Source of the DNA: Dehalococcoidia bacterium
GTDB lineage: Bacteria; Chloroflexota; Dehalococcoidia; Tepidiformales; Tepidiformaceae
Direction of reading: 5' to 3'
NCBI GenBank assembly: GCA_022824925.1
Contig: JAJDYW010000026.1
Span: forward strand, 1-64,000
Length of the DNA stretch: 64,000 nucleotides
Each line of letters starts with the position of its first letter. Position 1 is the stretch's first letter. This document shows, in pieces, positions 50,801-60,325 of the stretch. Position numbers and translations under genes: made by a program. The notes under the pieces were generated by a model. It ran no database searches. It was not told where the DNA came from and saw only the letters and a list, made by a program, of their open reading frames with translations.

Positions 50801-51256
50801 ATGGTCACACCCCAGGAACTGTGCGAGATCGAGGAGATCAAGGAGGTTCGCTACCTCTACACCCACTACTACGACGGGCAGCGGGTGGAGGAGCTGGCGA
50901 ACCTGTTCACCGAGGACGCCGTGTGCGAGTTCGGCGAGGAGTACGGCGGCGACTGGGTCGGCCGCGAGCAGATCTACAACAACTACAAGAACTTTATCGA
51001 GGGCGAAGGCGACGACCCGCACGGGGTCATGCACGCGGTCGTGAATCCGTGGATCCGGCTGGCCGACGAGACGACGGCGCACGGGCGCTGGTACCTGCTG
51101 GACCTGCGGACGACCGAGGGCGTCGAGAACCCGCTGATCCTCTTCGGCATCTACGACGAGACCTACCGGAAGACGGATGACGGCTGGAAGATCGCGCGCA
51201 CGCGGATCGACTTCCTCTGGCCGCGACGGGAGTACCAGCCCAGCACCAACCTGTAG
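50801..51256 (+). CDS. SnoaL/NTF2-like protein
   Basis: A 151-residue NTF2-fold protein (SnoaL-like) starting with an alpha helix EIEEIKEVRYLYTHYYDGQ, followed by FTEDAVCEFG and a conserved cone of strands. Members include hydroxylases, ketosteroid isomerase-like enzymes and dehydratases; here the reaction is unclear. The ATG 50801 has an ideal AGGAGGA site. Confidence 0.85.
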   Translation: MVTPQELCEIEEIKEVRYLYTHYYDGQRVEELANLFTEDAVCEFGEEYGGDWVGREQIYNNYKNFIEGEGDDPHGVMHAVVNPWIRLADETTAHGRWYLLDLRTTEGVENPLILFGIYDETYRKTDDGWKIARTRIDFLWPRREYQPSTNL

Positions 51257-51264
51257 GAGCCGCC

Positions 51265-52344
51265 ATGGCGGAGTTCTGGACGACCTCGATGGGCCTTCCG
51301 CCGGTGGTGGCGAAGGCGGCCACGCGGGCCGAAGCGGCGGGCTGGGACGGGCTTGGCGTGCCCTACGCGCCCACGATGGCCCCCGACCCCTACGTGACGC
51401 TGGCCGCGGCCGCGGCCGCGACCAGCCGGATCACGGTCCTGACGTGGGTCGCGACGCCCGCCTCGCACACACCTGCCGCCGCGGCCGGGTCCATCAAGAC
51501 ACTGCAGGCGGTCTCCGGCGGCCGCGCGGTGCTGGGGCTGGGGCGGGGCGACTCGGCGATGGCCTACCTCGGGATGGCGCCCGCGCCGGTGCGGTTCTTC
51601 GAGCGGTACGTGAGCCGCTTGCGCAACTACCTGCAGGACGAGCCCCAGGCATTCGATCTCGACCTCGACGGCGGCGGGCACTTCCCGCCGGTCGACCGGC
51701 TGGGACTCGCACAGACGGCGACCGAGGCGAAGTTCGGGCTGTTCATGCGGGACATCCCGCCGGTGCCGCTCGAACTCGTGGCGACGGGGCCGAAGGTACT
51801 CGGCATCGCCGCGCGGCACGCCGACGGCGTCACCACGGCAGTCGGGGCCGATCCGGAGCGGGTCGCCTGGGCGCTCGGGGTCGTGCGGGAGGCGCGCGAG
51901 GCCGCGGGCGTGACGCGACCCCTCACCCTCGGGTCGTGGGTGCCGGTGGCGGTGACCGAGGATCGGGCCGCCGGGCGCCAGATGCTGAGCGGCTCCGCCA
52001 CATCCATGGCGCGCTTCACGGCGATGTACGGCAAGGTGTCCGCGCCCGTCGGGGACGCAGACCGCGACATCTACGAGCGCATCCACGACGCCTACGAGCT
52101 GCACGGTCACTTCCGCGAGGGTTCGCCGCAGTCGAAAGTGGTACCGGGCGAGTTCATCGACCGGTTCGCGATCATCGGGTCGCCACGGGAGTGCGTCGAA
52201 CGGCTCCGGGCGTTGATCGACCTCGGCATCGAGCGCTTCGTCATCTCAAGCCCGAGCCCGGGCCCGCTGGCCTCGACGCCGCGGGAGGTGGCGGAACGTG
52301 CGATTCAGCGGTTCGAGGAAGAAGTGATGCCCGCCCTCCAGTGA
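51265..52344 (+). CDS. LLM-class flavin/F420-dependent oxidoreductase
   Basis: A 359-residue LLM fold protein with the strand-helix elements RAEAAGWDGLGVP, ITVLTWVATPASH, GRAVLGLGRGDSAMAYLG and LVATGPKVLGIAA. It starts 8 bp after the SnoaL-like gene with ATG and GGAGCCGCC upstream, so it is in the same operon. Probably F420-dependent, like other MER-type members; substrate unknown. Confidence 0.85.
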   Translation: MAEFWTTSMGLPPVVAKAATRAEAAGWDGLGVPYAPTMAPDPYVTLAAAAAATSRITVLTWVATPASHTPAAAAGSIKTLQAVSGGRAVLGLGRGDSAMAYLGMAPAPVRFFERYVSRLRNYLQDEPQAFDLDLDGGGHFPPVDRLGLAQTATEAKFGLFMRDIPPVPLELVATGPKVLGIAARHADGVTTAVGADPERVAWALGVVREAREAAGVTRPLTLGSWVPVAVTEDRAAGRQMLSGSATSMARFTAMYGKVSAPVGDADRDIYERIHDAYELHGHFREGSPQSKVVPGEFIDRFAIIGSPRECVERLRALIDLGIERFVISSPSPGPLASTPREVAERAIQRFEEEVMPALQ

Positions 52345-52382
52345 GGGCGGGCATCCACCTGGGCCGGGGTGGGGCAGACGCC

Positions 52383-53177
52383 CTAGCCGGAGAGGTCGAG
52401 GGCCATGATCAGGAGGTCGCGGGGGAGGCCGCGGCGGTCGGTCACCCAGCCGTGAAGCGTGGCCTCCTCCTGGAAACCGAGCCGCTCGAAGGCGCCGCGA
52501 GCGCCCTCCTGGTCGACGGTCATCTGGGCCGTGATCTTGCGGGAGCCGAAGTTCGGCGCTGCGTCGATCACATCGCGGACGAGACGCCCACCGAGGCCGC
52601 TGCCGCGATAGCCGCTGGCGACGATGACGCGGACCTCGCCCACGTTGCGGGTCCAGCGCATGGGCTCGCCGTGGAGCGAGGCGTAGCCGACGACCTCGCC
52701 CCCGGGGCCCTGGGCCGCGAGCGCGAAATCGATGCCGTCTTCGACATTCCGCACCATCCCGTCGACAACCGCCGAGCTCGACAGATCCTCCCGCATGAAG
52801 AGCAGGTCGTCGTAGGACAGCGAGCGAGCGAACTGCAGGAAGGCGTTGCGGTTGGAGTGACTGAGGCGATGGAGTTGCACCTCACGCCCATCGGCAAGGT
52901 TCCAGGTGACGGGATAGCGCGCGTGGATGTTGGGGCGCTCCTGCAGGCCCCGGCGGATACGATCCGCCTCCGTGCCGCGCAGGATTTCCTCCTCTTCGCG
53001 GGTGAAGCTCTCACCGCAGGAGTTACAGCGGTAGCTGCTCGCCTTCTCCTCGATGCCCATGGTGGCAGGGTCGTCCCAGTGAGGGACAAGGAGGACGCAC
53101 TCACAGGCCTCCGAAGGATCGGGGGCGGCCGTCTGGACGGTGCTGGAGTCTCCCTCTCCACGCCGAAAGAACCTCAT
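52383..53177 (-). CDS. GNAT acetyltransferase with N-terminal zinc knuckle
   Basis: 264 residues. The first ~60 include CECVLLVPHWDD and YRCNSCGESF, two Cys pairs that probably bind zinc. The rest is a GNAT fold with the acetyl-CoA loop SGYRGSGLGGRLV and the C-terminal strand. It may acetylate a protein or small amine; the substrate is unknown. It is convergent with the LLM gene and divergent from nothing else close. Confidence 0.8.
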   Translation of the reverse strand: MRFFRRGEGDSSTVQTAAPDPSEACECVLLVPHWDDPATMGIEEKASSYRCNSCGESFTREEEEILRGTEADRIRRGLQERPNIHARYPVTWNLADGREVQLHRLSHSNRNAFLQFARSLSYDDLLFMREDLSSSAVVDGMVRNVEDGIDFALAAQGPGGEVVGYASLHGEPMRWTRNVGEVRVIVASGYRGSGLGGRLVRDVIDAAPNFGSRKITAQMTVDQEGARGAFERLGFQEEATLHGWVTDRRGLPRDLLIMALDLSG

Positions 53178-53252
53178 ATCAAACGCTCCTAGCCTTGATT
53201 CCTCCCGAGTTTACTCCTCTCGTGCAGCACAAGGGGCAGCCGTTATCACTTG

Positions 53253-54761
53253 TCACGGGGCGGAGACCGCTTCCGCCTGGTCGGCCGGGGTCTCGGGGCT
53301 TCGCCTCCGCTCAACCCTGGGGAGCAGGCGGAAGCCGAGGAAGGCGAGCGGCGCGGCAATGGCGAAGGCGGCGATGATGCCGATCTTGCTGTCGCGGAGC
53401 AGGTCCGGCTCGGCGTAGGCGAGGTCGCCGACGAAGAGGGCGACGGTGAAGCCGATTCCGGCGGCGAGCCCGATCGCCCAGACGCCCCGCCAGGTGACCC
53501 CCGCCGGGCGATGCGCGCCGAGGACCACGGCCACCCAGGTCGCCGCCACGAGCCCGAGCGGCTTCCCCAGCACGAGCCCGATGATGACGCCCCAGGTGAC
53601 GCTGCTGGTGAAGGAGTCCGTGAGGGTGCCGGGGTCGAGGTGGACGCCTGCGTTGAAGAGGGCGAAGGCGGGCACGATCAGGTAAGCGACCCAGGGGTGC
53701 AGGTGGTGTTCGAGGCGGTCGACGTGGGGCACGGCGTTGCTGCTCAGGTCGCTGAGGCTGAGGAGGGAGTCGACCATCTGGTCGTGGCCGAGGGGGGTCT
53801 CGGGGTCCTCATCGCCGGCGCGGAAGCGTTCGAGGAGCTGGCGGGCGGTGCGCACGAAGCCATCAAGGGGCACGGGAGGGCGCCAGGGCGTGAGGAAGCC
53901 GAGGATGGCTCCGAGCGTGGTCGGATGGACACCCGAGTCGTGGATGGCCGCCCAGGCCACGACGCCGATGCCGCCGAAGACGAACATGCTGCGGATGCCG
54001 AGCCGGTAGACGACGAGCATGAAGACGATGAGCGAGGCGGTGAGCACGAGCTGGTCGATCTGGATGTCGCCCGAATAGAAGAGCGCGACGACGACCACGG
54101 TGCCGATGTCGTCGACGATGACGAAGGTGAGGAGCATCGCGCGCAGGCCAATGGGGACGCGCGTGGCGAAGAGGGTGGCGATGCCGAGGGCGAAGGCGAC
54201 ATCGGTGGCCATGGGGATGGCCCAGCCCTCACGCGCGTCGGCGCCGGCGCCCTGGGTGACAAGCAGGAAGATCCCGAGCGGCAGCAGCATGCCGCCGATG
54301 GCGCCGACGATGGGCACGGCCATGACGCGCGGGTCGGAGAGCTCGCCGATGGTGATTTCGCGCTTGATCTCGAGGCCGATGAGGAAGAAGAAGAGGACCA
54401 TCCCCAGTTCGTTCACCCAGAAGTGGAGGGATCCCTCGACCGCCCAGAAGGCGAGGTCCAGGCCCACCTGGACCTCGAGCAGCTCCTGGTAGTGGTGGTG
54501 CCAGGGGGAGTTCGCCCAGACCAGGGCAACGACGGCCGCGACCATCAGGAGGACGGCGCCGGCGCTCTCCGTCTGGACGAACTCCTGGACGGGACGCACG
54601 AAGTTGGTGAACCGGCGCCGGGCGCCCGCTCTGGGATTGAACCTTCGTAGGGCGCTCCGTATCACCGTTCCTAGGGTAGAGGGCGGCAGGCCAAGACGTT
54701 CATCCGGCCCGGCGCGGTGGGCAGCGGGAGCAGCGCCCCGCGTGTGGTTGTCACGCTGCAT
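53253..54761 (-). CDS. nhaA: Na+/H+ antiporter NhaA
   Basis: A 502-residue membrane antiporter that exchanges one Na+ for two H+ and maintains sodium and pH balance. Key parts are present: IPMATDVAFALGIATL and FVIVDDIGTVVVVALF, containing the ion-binding Asp residues, and the GLEIKREITIGEL segment. It has about 12 helices. It is somewhat longer than E. coli NhaA, with extra residues in the linker near residues 320-380 and at the C-terminus. ATG 54761 is chosen as the first Met of a short Arg-rich head; a GTG further in is possible. Confidence 0.95.
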   Translation of the reverse strand: MQRDNHTRGAAPAAHRAGPDERLGLPPSTLGTVIRSALRRFNPRAGARRRFTNFVRPVQEFVQTESAGAVLLMVAAVVALVWANSPWHHHYQELLEVQVGLDLAFWAVEGSLHFWVNELGMVLFFFLIGLEIKREITIGELSDPRVMAVPIVGAIGGMLLPLGIFLLVTQGAGADAREGWAIPMATDVAFALGIATLFATRVPIGLRAMLLTFVIVDDIGTVVVVALFYSGDIQIDQLVLTASLIVFMLVVYRLGIRSMFVFGGIGVVAWAAIHDSGVHPTTLGAILGFLTPWRPPVPLDGFVRTARQLLERFRAGDEDPETPLGHDQMVDSLLSLSDLSSNAVPHVDRLEHHLHPWVAYLIVPAFALFNAGVHLDPGTLTDSFTSSVTWGVIIGLVLGKPLGLVAATWVAVVLGAHRPAGVTWRGVWAIGLAAGIGFTVALFVGDLAYAEPDLLRDSKIGIIAAFAIAAPLAFLGFRLLPRVERRRSPETPADQAEAVSAP

Positions 54762-54859
54762 CGTGAGCAGCGCGACGGCCTCGCTGGCAGAGCCCCTCGC
54801 GGAGTGCGAACATGCGCGCAACCCATCCGACGCCTTCGGGGCGCGGAGAGGAGCGCGTG

Positions 54860-56212
54860 ATGTCCAAGACCTACCACGGGACGACGGAGGTGCCGGCGGC
54901 GCCGGCCGCGTGTCCCGTCAACCACGAGGAGATCGACCTGTTCGCGGCGGGGTCGCAGGAGTGGTGGTTCGAGGCCTACCTGAAGCTCCAGGAGGAGTGC
55001 CCGGTCATCCGGCTGCCGGGCGAAGGCCGCATGCCGGGGACGGATGCCTTCATCCTGACCCGCTACGAGGACATCGCGCGGGTCGCGCGCGACCGCAACC
55101 TGGTGCTTGGCCGCGAGGACCAGGCGATGCAGGGGAACGGCAACAGTCCCCTGCAGGAGGAGATCTTCGAGGAGGCGGGCTTCGGCGAGGCCTTCAACGC
55201 CCAGCAGGACCTGCGCTCGAGCGACGAGCAGGCGATGCGCTACAAGCGCACGGTGACCGACCCGTGGGTGGGGCCGGAGGGGGCCCAGCGCCACCAGCAG
55301 ATGGCGGAGGCGGCCGCGCACCGGCTCATCGACAACTGGATCGAGGACGGCGAGGTCGACTTCGTGAAGGGCTTCGCGGCGCCGCTGCCGCAGACCGTGA
55401 TCACGACGATCCTCGGGCTGCCGCTGGAGGACATGCCCATGCTGCGGACGATGGAGGAGGCGCAGGTGCGCCGCTTCGTCTACGGGCGCGGCGTGAACAG
55501 CCAGATGAGCGACGCGGACGAGGTCGAGAACGCGCGGGAGCTCGTGCGCTTCAACGAGTACCTGGCGGAGCAGATCCAGGAGAAGCGCCGGAACCCGCAG
55601 GACGACATGATCTCGTACCTGACGCAGATCGAGTTCGAGGGGAAGCCGTTCAGCGACGGCGACATCACGAGCGTCGCCCTGCTGATGCACATCGGCGGGA
55701 ACGAGACGACGCAGTACGCGCTCACGGCGGAGGCGATGCTGCTCGCGCAGCACCCCGAGATCGTCGAGGAGCTGCGGGCGGATCGCTCGAAGGTGCGCTT
55801 CTTCGTGGAGGAGGCGCTGCGGCTCTACGCGCCCACGCAGGGGCTGACGGCGCGGACGGCGCGCATCGACTTCGAGATGGGCGGGGTGCAGATCCCGGCG
55901 GGTTCGACGCTGCACCTGCGCTTCGGGGCGGGGAACCGCGATCCGGAGCACTACCCGAACGCGGACCAGCTCGACCTCTCGCGGCCACACGCGGGGCGGC
56001 ACCTGACGTTCTCGCAGGGGCCGCGCTCGTGCCCGGGGGCGGGGCTCTCGCGGATGGAGCAGAACGTGGCCGTGAACGCCCTGCTCGACCGGCTGGAGAC
56101 GATCGAGCTGCAGGACACGAACGACTTCGAGCATCAGCCGGGCATCATGCTGGGGCTGTACCACCTCGACCTCGCGTTCACGAAGCGGCAGCAGGCCGCC
56201 GTGACGGCGTAG
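54860..56212 (+). CDS. Cytochrome P450
   Basis: A 450-residue soluble P450 with heme loop FSQGPRSCPG (Cys391), an I-helix HIGGNETTQYAL and ExxR EALR. The sequence resembles the P450 at 42753 around the heme (FSQG...CPGAGLSR). ATG 54860 has a GGAGAGGAG site. The next P450 gene begins 17 bp after its stop. Confidence 0.93.
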   Translation: MSKTYHGTTEVPAAPAACPVNHEEIDLFAAGSQEWWFEAYLKLQEECPVIRLPGEGRMPGTDAFILTRYEDIARVARDRNLVLGREDQAMQGNGNSPLQEEIFEEAGFGEAFNAQQDLRSSDEQAMRYKRTVTDPWVGPEGAQRHQQMAEAAAHRLIDNWIEDGEVDFVKGFAAPLPQTVITTILGLPLEDMPMLRTMEEAQVRRFVYGRGVNSQMSDADEVENARELVRFNEYLAEQIQEKRRNPQDDMISYLTQIEFEGKPFSDGDITSVALLMHIGGNETTQYALTAEAMLLAQHPEIVEELRADRSKVRFFVEEALRLYAPTQGLTARTARIDFEMGGVQIPAGSTLHLRFGAGNRDPEHYPNADQLDLSRPHAGRHLTFSQGPRSCPGAGLSRMEQNVAVNALLDRLETIELQDTNDFEHQPGIMLGLYHLDLAFTKRQQAAVTA

Positions 56213-56229
56213 CCGGGGTGGCGGAGGGA

Positions 56230-57378
56230 ATGGTCGACGGCTACGACCCGCTCTCGCCGGAGGTTCGCGCGGAGCCCAGCGTGGCCTACCAGCACCTGCT
56301 CGAAGAGGCGCCGGTGCACTTCTTCGAGCAGTTTGAGCCGCCCTTCTACACGCTCTCGCGCTTCGAGGACGTGCAGTCGGCGCTGCTCGACATCGAGACC
56401 TACTCGAGCGAGTGGGGGCAGGGGCCGCGTTTCAGCCCACCATCGGGGATGCTCTCGAACCCGCCCCAGCACACCTTCTACCGCAGCCTCGTGCAGAAGG
56501 CGTTCACGCCGAAGGCCATCGCGGAGCAGGCCGACAGCATCACGGAACTCTCGCACCAACTGCTGGACGAACGGACGGACCCGAACAACTGGGACCTGCA
56601 CGAGGACTACGCCTTCCCGCTACCCGTCATCGTGATCGTGAACATGCTGGGCATCCCCACGGACGACTTGCAGCGGTTCAAGCACTGGTCGGACGTGACG
56701 GTGGAGGCGATGGGGGCGGAGGACCCCACGCCCTACGCGGAGGAGATGGGGCAGCTGGCGGCCTACCTGCTGGAGGTGATCCGGGAGCGGCGGGCGGACC
56801 CGCGCGGCGACCTCATCAGCGGGCTCGTAGCGGCCGAGCAGGACGGCAAGGGGCTCACCGACGAGGAGGTCCTCAGCGTCGTCAATCAGCTCTTCGTGGG
56901 CGGCAACGAGACGACCACGTCGCTCATCACGAACATGGTCTGGCGGCTGCTGGCGGACCGTCCGCTCTGGGAGCGGCTCGTGGCGGAGCCGGAGCTCATC
57001 GACGCGGCCGTGGAGGAGAGCCTGCGTTTCGACCCGCCCGTGCTGGGGCTGTACCGCTCGACCACGCGGGACGTGGCGCTGGAGGGGGGCACGATTCCGA
57101 AGGACGCGAAGGTGATGATGCACTACGCGGCGGCGAACCGGGATCCACGCGCATTCGACTCGCCTGAGGAGTTCTCGCTGGACCGGGAGCGGAACCGGCA
57201 CCTTGGCTTCGGGCTGGGGGTGCACTTCTGCCTGGGGGCGCCGCTGGCGAGGCTGGAGGCGCGCGTCGCCCTGCGCACGCTCTTGCAGCGCTGCCCGGAT
57301 CTGCAACTCCTCGGCGACGGTGAACGCATCGCGCCGTACTTCCTGTGGGGGCGGAAGCGGCTGCCGGTGGCGGGCTAG
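56230..57378 (+). CDS. Cytochrome P450
   Basis: A 382-residue P450 with heme loop FGLGVHFCLGAPLAR (Cys334), I-helix FVGGNETTTS and ExxR EESLR. It is short at the N-terminus. The listed start is ATG 56230; a GTG at 56218 would add four residues and might couple better to the stop of the previous P450. Its heme region resembles the CYP107/CYP105-like group. The MFS transporter promoter follows 18 bp downstream. Confidence 0.92.
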   Translation: MVDGYDPLSPEVRAEPSVAYQHLLEEAPVHFFEQFEPPFYTLSRFEDVQSALLDIETYSSEWGQGPRFSPPSGMLSNPPQHTFYRSLVQKAFTPKAIAEQADSITELSHQLLDERTDPNNWDLHEDYAFPLPVIVIVNMLGIPTDDLQRFKHWSDVTVEAMGAEDPTPYAEEMGQLAAYLLEVIRERRADPRGDLISGLVAAEQDGKGLTDEEVLSVVNQLFVGGNETTTSLITNMVWRLLADRPLWERLVAEPELIDAAVEESLRFDPPVLGLYRSTTRDVALEGGTIPKDAKVMMHYAAANRDPRAFDSPEEFSLDRERNRHLGFGLGVHFCLGAPLARLEARVALRTLLQRCPDLQLLGDGERIAPYFLWGRKRLPVAG

Positions 57379-57395
57379 GTCTGCCCGCCGCCCTG

Positions 57396-57401
57396 TAGCA
57401 T
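57396..57401 (+). promoter_or_regulatory. -10 box of first MFS gene (leaderless)
   Basis: TAGCAT lies in CCCTGTAGCATCACCG, 8 nt before GTG 57410. The same sequence is duplicated before the second MFS gene. Confidence 0.5.
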
Positions 57402-57409
57402 CACCGAAC

Positions 57410-58774
57410 GTGGCATCCCTCTCGGAGACGAAAGCGGGGCCGGTCGAGGTTCCGAGCGAGGGCGGGCGTGGCCTGTCCCGCTCAACCTTCGCGGTGTTCC
57501 GGCAGAAGCCCTTCACGCTGCTGTGGGCGAACACGATCACGTTCGCGCTGGCGCAGGCTATCCAGCAGTTCACGTTCGCCTGGCTGGCGCTGGACATCGC
57601 CGCCGACGGTGGGGTGGAGCTCTGGTCCGGATTCACGGCGGGATCGGGGACGGTCGTTGGGCTCGTCATCGCCGCCCTGGGCCTGCCCGTGCTCTTCTTC
57701 GGACTCTACGCGGGAATCCTCACCGATCGCATGGACCGGCGCCTGCTTCTGTTCGGCACGCAGTTCGGCGGAATCGCCCTTGCGGCTGGCGCGGCGACGC
57801 TCGTGGCCATGGGGTCCCTGAACATCTGGGGCATCTTCGGCCTCGCCTTCGTACTGGGCTGCACCACCGCCTTCGGGATGCCCGTGCGGCAGGCGATCGT
57901 GCCGTCGCTCGTCCCTCCCGAACGGGTCCTGAACGCCGTCACCCTGATGAACGTGAGCGCGCAGGTTGCGCAGGCAGGGGCGGCGGTCAGCGGCGCGGTC
58001 ATCGCCTTCGGCGGCATCGAATCAGCCTTCGCAGCGCAGGCGGCGTTGCTGACGCTGGGCCTGCTCGTCCTGATCCCAATCCGCGTTCCCAACGTCCGGA
58101 CGGGAACGCCACGACGGATACGAGAGGACCTGCGGGAGGGCCTGTCCTTTGTGATTCACCACCCGGGCATCCGCACGCTCATGGTCGTGCTGCTGGCCAC
58201 CGCCCTCGCGATGGCGGGCACGTTCCAGGCGCTCCTTCCCAAGATCGCGCTCGACGAGCTGGGCGCGGGGCCGTTCAGGGCCTCCATGCTGTTCACCATC
58301 ATGCTGGTGGGCACGCTGATCACGTCGTTCGTGCTTGCCTCGTTCCGGCGGGTCGATAGGGCCGGGTTCTACTTTCTCTGCACGCTGGTGGCCGGGGGCG
58401 TGCTGAACGTCGCGCTGGGCCTTGCGCCCTGGTACTCCATGGCCCTGGTGATCATGTTCATCACCGGATTCAACGCCGGGATTTTCATCAATCTGAACAT
58501 GGCACTTGTCCAGGCTCACACGCCGAATGCGATCATGGGGCGGGTGATGAGCATCTACCAGATGTGCATGGCGGGAGCGATGCCGATCGGCGCCCTGATC
58601 GCGGGACCGATGGCGGACGTGGTGGGCGCACGTTACTGGTTCGCCATCGGCGGCGCGCTGCTCTTCCTGCTCGGCGTCGCCGTCATCGCGACACAGCCGG
58701 CCCTCAGGCGAATGAGCTCGGCGCCCGACCCCGCGGGCACGGCAGCCGCGATGGCGGGTGGCGCTGCTGGGTGA
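57410..58774 (+). CDS. MFS transporter, copy 1
   Basis: A 454-residue major facilitator superfamily permease with about 12 helices. The motif A region is GILTDRMDRRLLLFG between TM2 and TM3, and other landmarks are LFWAN-like LLWANTITFAL and NAGIFINLNMALVQAHTPN. It belongs to the DHA-type or enterobactin-exporter-like (MFS_3) group that expels small molecules. The GTG start is supported by the nearby -10 box. The next gene is a paralogue in tandem. Confidence 0.9.
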   Translation: MASLSETKAGPVEVPSEGGRGLSRSTFAVFRQKPFTLLWANTITFALAQAIQQFTFAWLALDIAADGGVELWSGFTAGSGTVVGLVIAALGLPVLFFGLYAGILTDRMDRRLLLFGTQFGGIALAAGAATLVAMGSLNIWGIFGLAFVLGCTTAFGMPVRQAIVPSLVPPERVLNAVTLMNVSAQVAQAGAAVSGAVIAFGGIESAFAAQAALLTLGLLVLIPIRVPNVRTGTPRRIREDLREGLSFVIHHPGIRTLMVVLLATALAMAGTFQALLPKIALDELGAGPFRASMLFTIMLVGTLITSFVLASFRRVDRAGFYFLCTLVAGGVLNVALGLAPWYSMALVIMFITGFNAGIFINLNMALVQAHTPNAIMGRVMSIYQMCMAGAMPIGALIAGPMADVVGARYWFAIGGALLFLLGVAVIATQPALRRMSSAPDPAGTAAAMAGGAAG

Positions 58775-58815
58775 CCGTGGCTGCCGGAACCCGGATGGCG
58801 GCAGGCCGGGCCCTG

Positions 58816-58821
58816 TAGCAT
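58816..58821 (+). promoter_or_regulatory. -10 box of second MFS gene (leaderless)
   Basis: TAGCAT in CCCTGTAGCATCACCG, 9 nt before GTG 58831; almost identical to the upstream region of the first MFS gene. Confidence 0.5.
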
Positions 58822-58830
58822 CACCGGAAC

Positions 58831-60159
58831 GTGGCAACCATCTCCGAAACCGCCGCCGAGCCGGTCGAGGTCGAACACGAAGGACGCGGACTCTCGCTGT
58901 CGACGTTCGCCGCCTTCCGCTCGAAGCCGTTCACGCTGCTCTGGGCGAACACAATCACGTTCGCGCTCTCGCAGTCGATCCAGCAGTTCACCTTCGCCTG
59001 GCTGGCGCTCGAGATCGGGGAGGGCGGGGCCCGGCTCTGGTCCGGCTTCACGCTGGGCGAGGGGGCCGTGCTCGGGGTGGTCGTGGCGATGCTGGGCCTG
59101 CCCATCCTGCTGTTTGGGCTCTCGGCAGGCATCCTCGCCGACCGCCTGGACCGGCGGCTGCTCCTCTTCGGGAGCCAGCTGGCGGGTATCGCCATCACGG
59201 CGGCGGCGGCGGTCCTCGTGGCGATTGGTTCGCTGAATGTCTGGGGCGTCCTCGCGCTGGCGTTCGCGCTCGGGTCGGCGGTGGCCTTCGGCCTGCCCGT
59301 CCGCCAGGCGATCGTGCCATCGCTGGTCTCGCCCGAGCGCGTCCTGAACGCCGTGACGCTGATGAACGTGGGGGCGCAGGTGGCCATGGGCGGGGCGGCG
59401 GTAAGCGGCGCCATCATCCACTTCGGCGGGATCGAGGCGGCCTTCGCGGCGCAGGCCGTGCTGCTGACCCTGGGCCTGATCGCCCTCATTCCGCTGCGGG
59501 TGCCGGATGTGCGGACCAACCTCTCGCGCCGGATGCGGGAGGATCTGCGGGACGGCCTCTCCTTCGTGGCGCAGCACGCGGGCATTCGCTCGCTCATGAT
59601 CGGGCTGCTGGCGACCTCGCTGGTCATCGGGGGAGCGTTCCAGGCGTTGCTGCCGAAGATCGCGGCGGACGACCTGGGAGCGGGGCCCTTCCGGGCCTCA
59701 CTGCTGTTCACGGTGATGCTCGTGGGCACCCTGGCGACGTCGCTCCTGCTGGCCTCGCTGCGACGGCTGGACCGGGCGGGGTTCTACTTCCTGATGACGC
59801 TCGTGGTGGGCGGTTTCCTGAACGTCGGACTTGGACTGGCGCCCTGGTACACGCTCGCCTTCGTGATCATGTTCTTCACGGGATGGAACGCGGGCTTCTT
59901 CACGAACCTGAACATGGCGCTCGTGCAGGCACATACCCCGAATGCCGTGATGGGGCGGGTGATGAGCATCTACCAGATCTGCATGGCGGGGGCGATGCCG
60001 CTGGGCGCGCTCCTGGCCGGGCTGATGGCGGATGTCGTGGGCGCGCAGGAGTGGTACGCCATCTGCGGCGTGGGACTGCTGGTGCTCGGCCTCGCGATGA
60101 TCACCACGCAGACCGACCTGCGGCGGATGAGCTCGGCGCCGGAGCCCGTGCAGGCCTGA
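58831..60159 (+). CDS. MFS transporter, copy 2
   Basis: A 442-residue paralogue of the preceding MFS gene, with the same landmark segments (LLWANTITFAL, GILADRLDRRLLLFG, MALVQAHTPNAVMGRVMSIYQ). The two proteins are similar along the full length, and the promoter and start region are duplicated as well. They clearly come from a tandem duplication and may have diverged in substrate. The downstream 166 bp holds no gene. Confidence 0.9.
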   Translation: MATISETAAEPVEVEHEGRGLSLSTFAAFRSKPFTLLWANTITFALSQSIQQFTFAWLALEIGEGGARLWSGFTLGEGAVLGVVVAMLGLPILLFGLSAGILADRLDRRLLLFGSQLAGIAITAAAAVLVAIGSLNVWGVLALAFALGSAVAFGLPVRQAIVPSLVSPERVLNAVTLMNVGAQVAMGGAAVSGAIIHFGGIEAAFAAQAVLLTLGLIALIPLRVPDVRTNLSRRMREDLRDGLSFVAQHAGIRSLMIGLLATSLVIGGAFQALLPKIAADDLGAGPFRASLLFTVMLVGTLATSLLLASLRRLDRAGFYFLMTLVVGGFLNVGLGLAPWYTLAFVIMFFTGWNAGFFTNLNMALVQAHTPNAVMGRVMSIYQICMAGAMPLGALLAGLMADVVGAQEWYAICGVGLLVLGLAMITTQTDLRRMSSAPEPVQA

Positions 60160-60325
60160 CATCAGCCGGCGGCGCGTCTTGCCGAACCTGCGTCAATCCG
60201 ACCCGGCGACGACGCGCGGGGAGCGGGCGCGGTGCTCCGGTCCCGCGGCATCCGGCGGCCGCTTCCGGAGGACCGCGGTGGGGCGGAGCGCCACTCCGGC
60301 GCCGCCGCGCGGCGGGGAAGTGAGG

